This document shows, one piece after another, positions 63,622 to 64,000 of a stretch of 64,000 bases of DNA. A program made the translations under genes and the position numbers. Positions within the stretch are counted from its first letter, which is position 1. Each line of letters opens with the position of its first letter. The stretch comes from Syngnathus acus (lineage: Eukaryota > Chordata > Actinopteri > Syngnathiformes > Syngnathidae), in NCBI RefSeq assembly GCF_901709675.1, contig NC_051100.1:10452786-10516785 (forward strand). The letters run 5' to 3'. The notes beneath the pieces are model-generated. The model ran no database searches, was not told where the DNA came from, and saw only the letters and a list, made by a program, of their open reading frames with translations.

Positions 63622-64000
63622 TACAGTCAAACCTCGGTTTTCGAACGTCCCGGTTCTCGAACAAATCGGAATTCGAACAAAAAAATTCGAGATTTTTTTG
63701 CTTCGGTTGTCCAACAAAATTCGGAGGTTGAACCTCGCGAGATGAGCCGAAAGGACCCGAGAAAACCCGACTCCGTTCGTTATTGTAATTTCGTTACTTT
63801 GAGGATTGTATTAACCCCTAATCATGCCTCCAAAGAAAGCAAATGGGAGCAGTAAAGCCATCCTAAAACACAAAGGCGCTCTTTAAGCAATGCGACAGTG
63901 AGCGCCCGGCGCGCTGCGGTTGCGCGACCGCACCAAATTAAGCTCCCTGCGCACTGACGTCCACTTAAATTTTAGAAAGTACATATGAACTTTAAAAATA
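63622..64000 (+). mobile_element. left end of a pogo/Tigger-like DNA transposon, cut by window edge
   Basis: A TA dinucleotide is followed by CAGTCAAACCTCGGTTTTCG, a terminus typical of pogo/Tigger-type elements. At 63825 ATG begins MPPKKANGSSKAILKHKGAL then stop, resembling the basic start of such transposases but already interrupted. The rest lies outside the window. Confidence 0.6.

Overview
The window is vertebrate DNA and almost certainly teleost: spliced exons with GT-AG introns, a tyrosine-kinase receptor with fish-type residues, Tc1 and MITE relics, CA/GT microsatellites and the tRNA-related short repeats common in fish. I cannot name the species. One protein-coding gene is visible, on the + strand: fibroblast growth factor receptor 2 (fgfr2). 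Its coding exons run from 13394 to 42406, with a probable non-coding first exon ending at 10674 or 10023 and a 3' UTR reaching about 43830. The normal exon chain encodes 812 residues (IIIc form) or 810 (IIIb form). The order is signal peptide, IgI, acid box, IgII, IgIII (IIIa plus IIIb or IIIc), transmembrane helix, juxtamembrane segment, split kinase and C-tail. The phases join without a break, and most exon lengths (170, 124, 191, 145, 122, 111, 191, 123, 71, 138 and 106 nt) match the vertebrate FGFR pattern as I know it.

The main discovery is a second complete set of the alternative IgIII exons (IIIa', IIIb', IIIc', with their introns) at about 14188-16468. It lies inside the intron between the signal-peptide exon and the IgI exon, 15.6 kb upstream of the normal set (about 29816-32114) and in the same orientation. 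All six splice sites are intact and all three exons are open. The cassette has the phase needed to splice in frame between the signal peptide and IgI, so a four-Ig FGFR2 (about 922-924 residues) can be read. Eleven of the 13 codons that differ change the amino acid. Where I can recall the human residue, the normal copy has the conserved state and the ectopic copy does not. The ectopic block is bracketed by an 11-bp direct repeat, as expected of a DNA-level insertion.

Layout. 1-9890: upstream DNA with a hAT-like MITE (201-522), an AAAT/AATG minisatellite (about 3788-4091), LINE/SINE tails and a Tc1 transposase relic (about 8639-8800). About 9895-10674: TATA-like element and 5' exon. 10675-13252: intron 1, with a 22-base poly-C run and a 1.33-kb TIR element (11724-13053). 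13253-42406: coding exons. 42407-43830: 3' UTR. 43830-60600: no gene seen, a few candidate conserved non-coding blocks and two small TIR elements. 60600-63520: degenerate telomere-like hexamers in head-to-head orientation, followed by a tandem satellite of about 165 bp whose monomers each carry a tRNA-Glu(CTC)-like sequence on the minus strand. 63622-64000: the left end of a pogo/Tigger-like transposon cut by the window edge.
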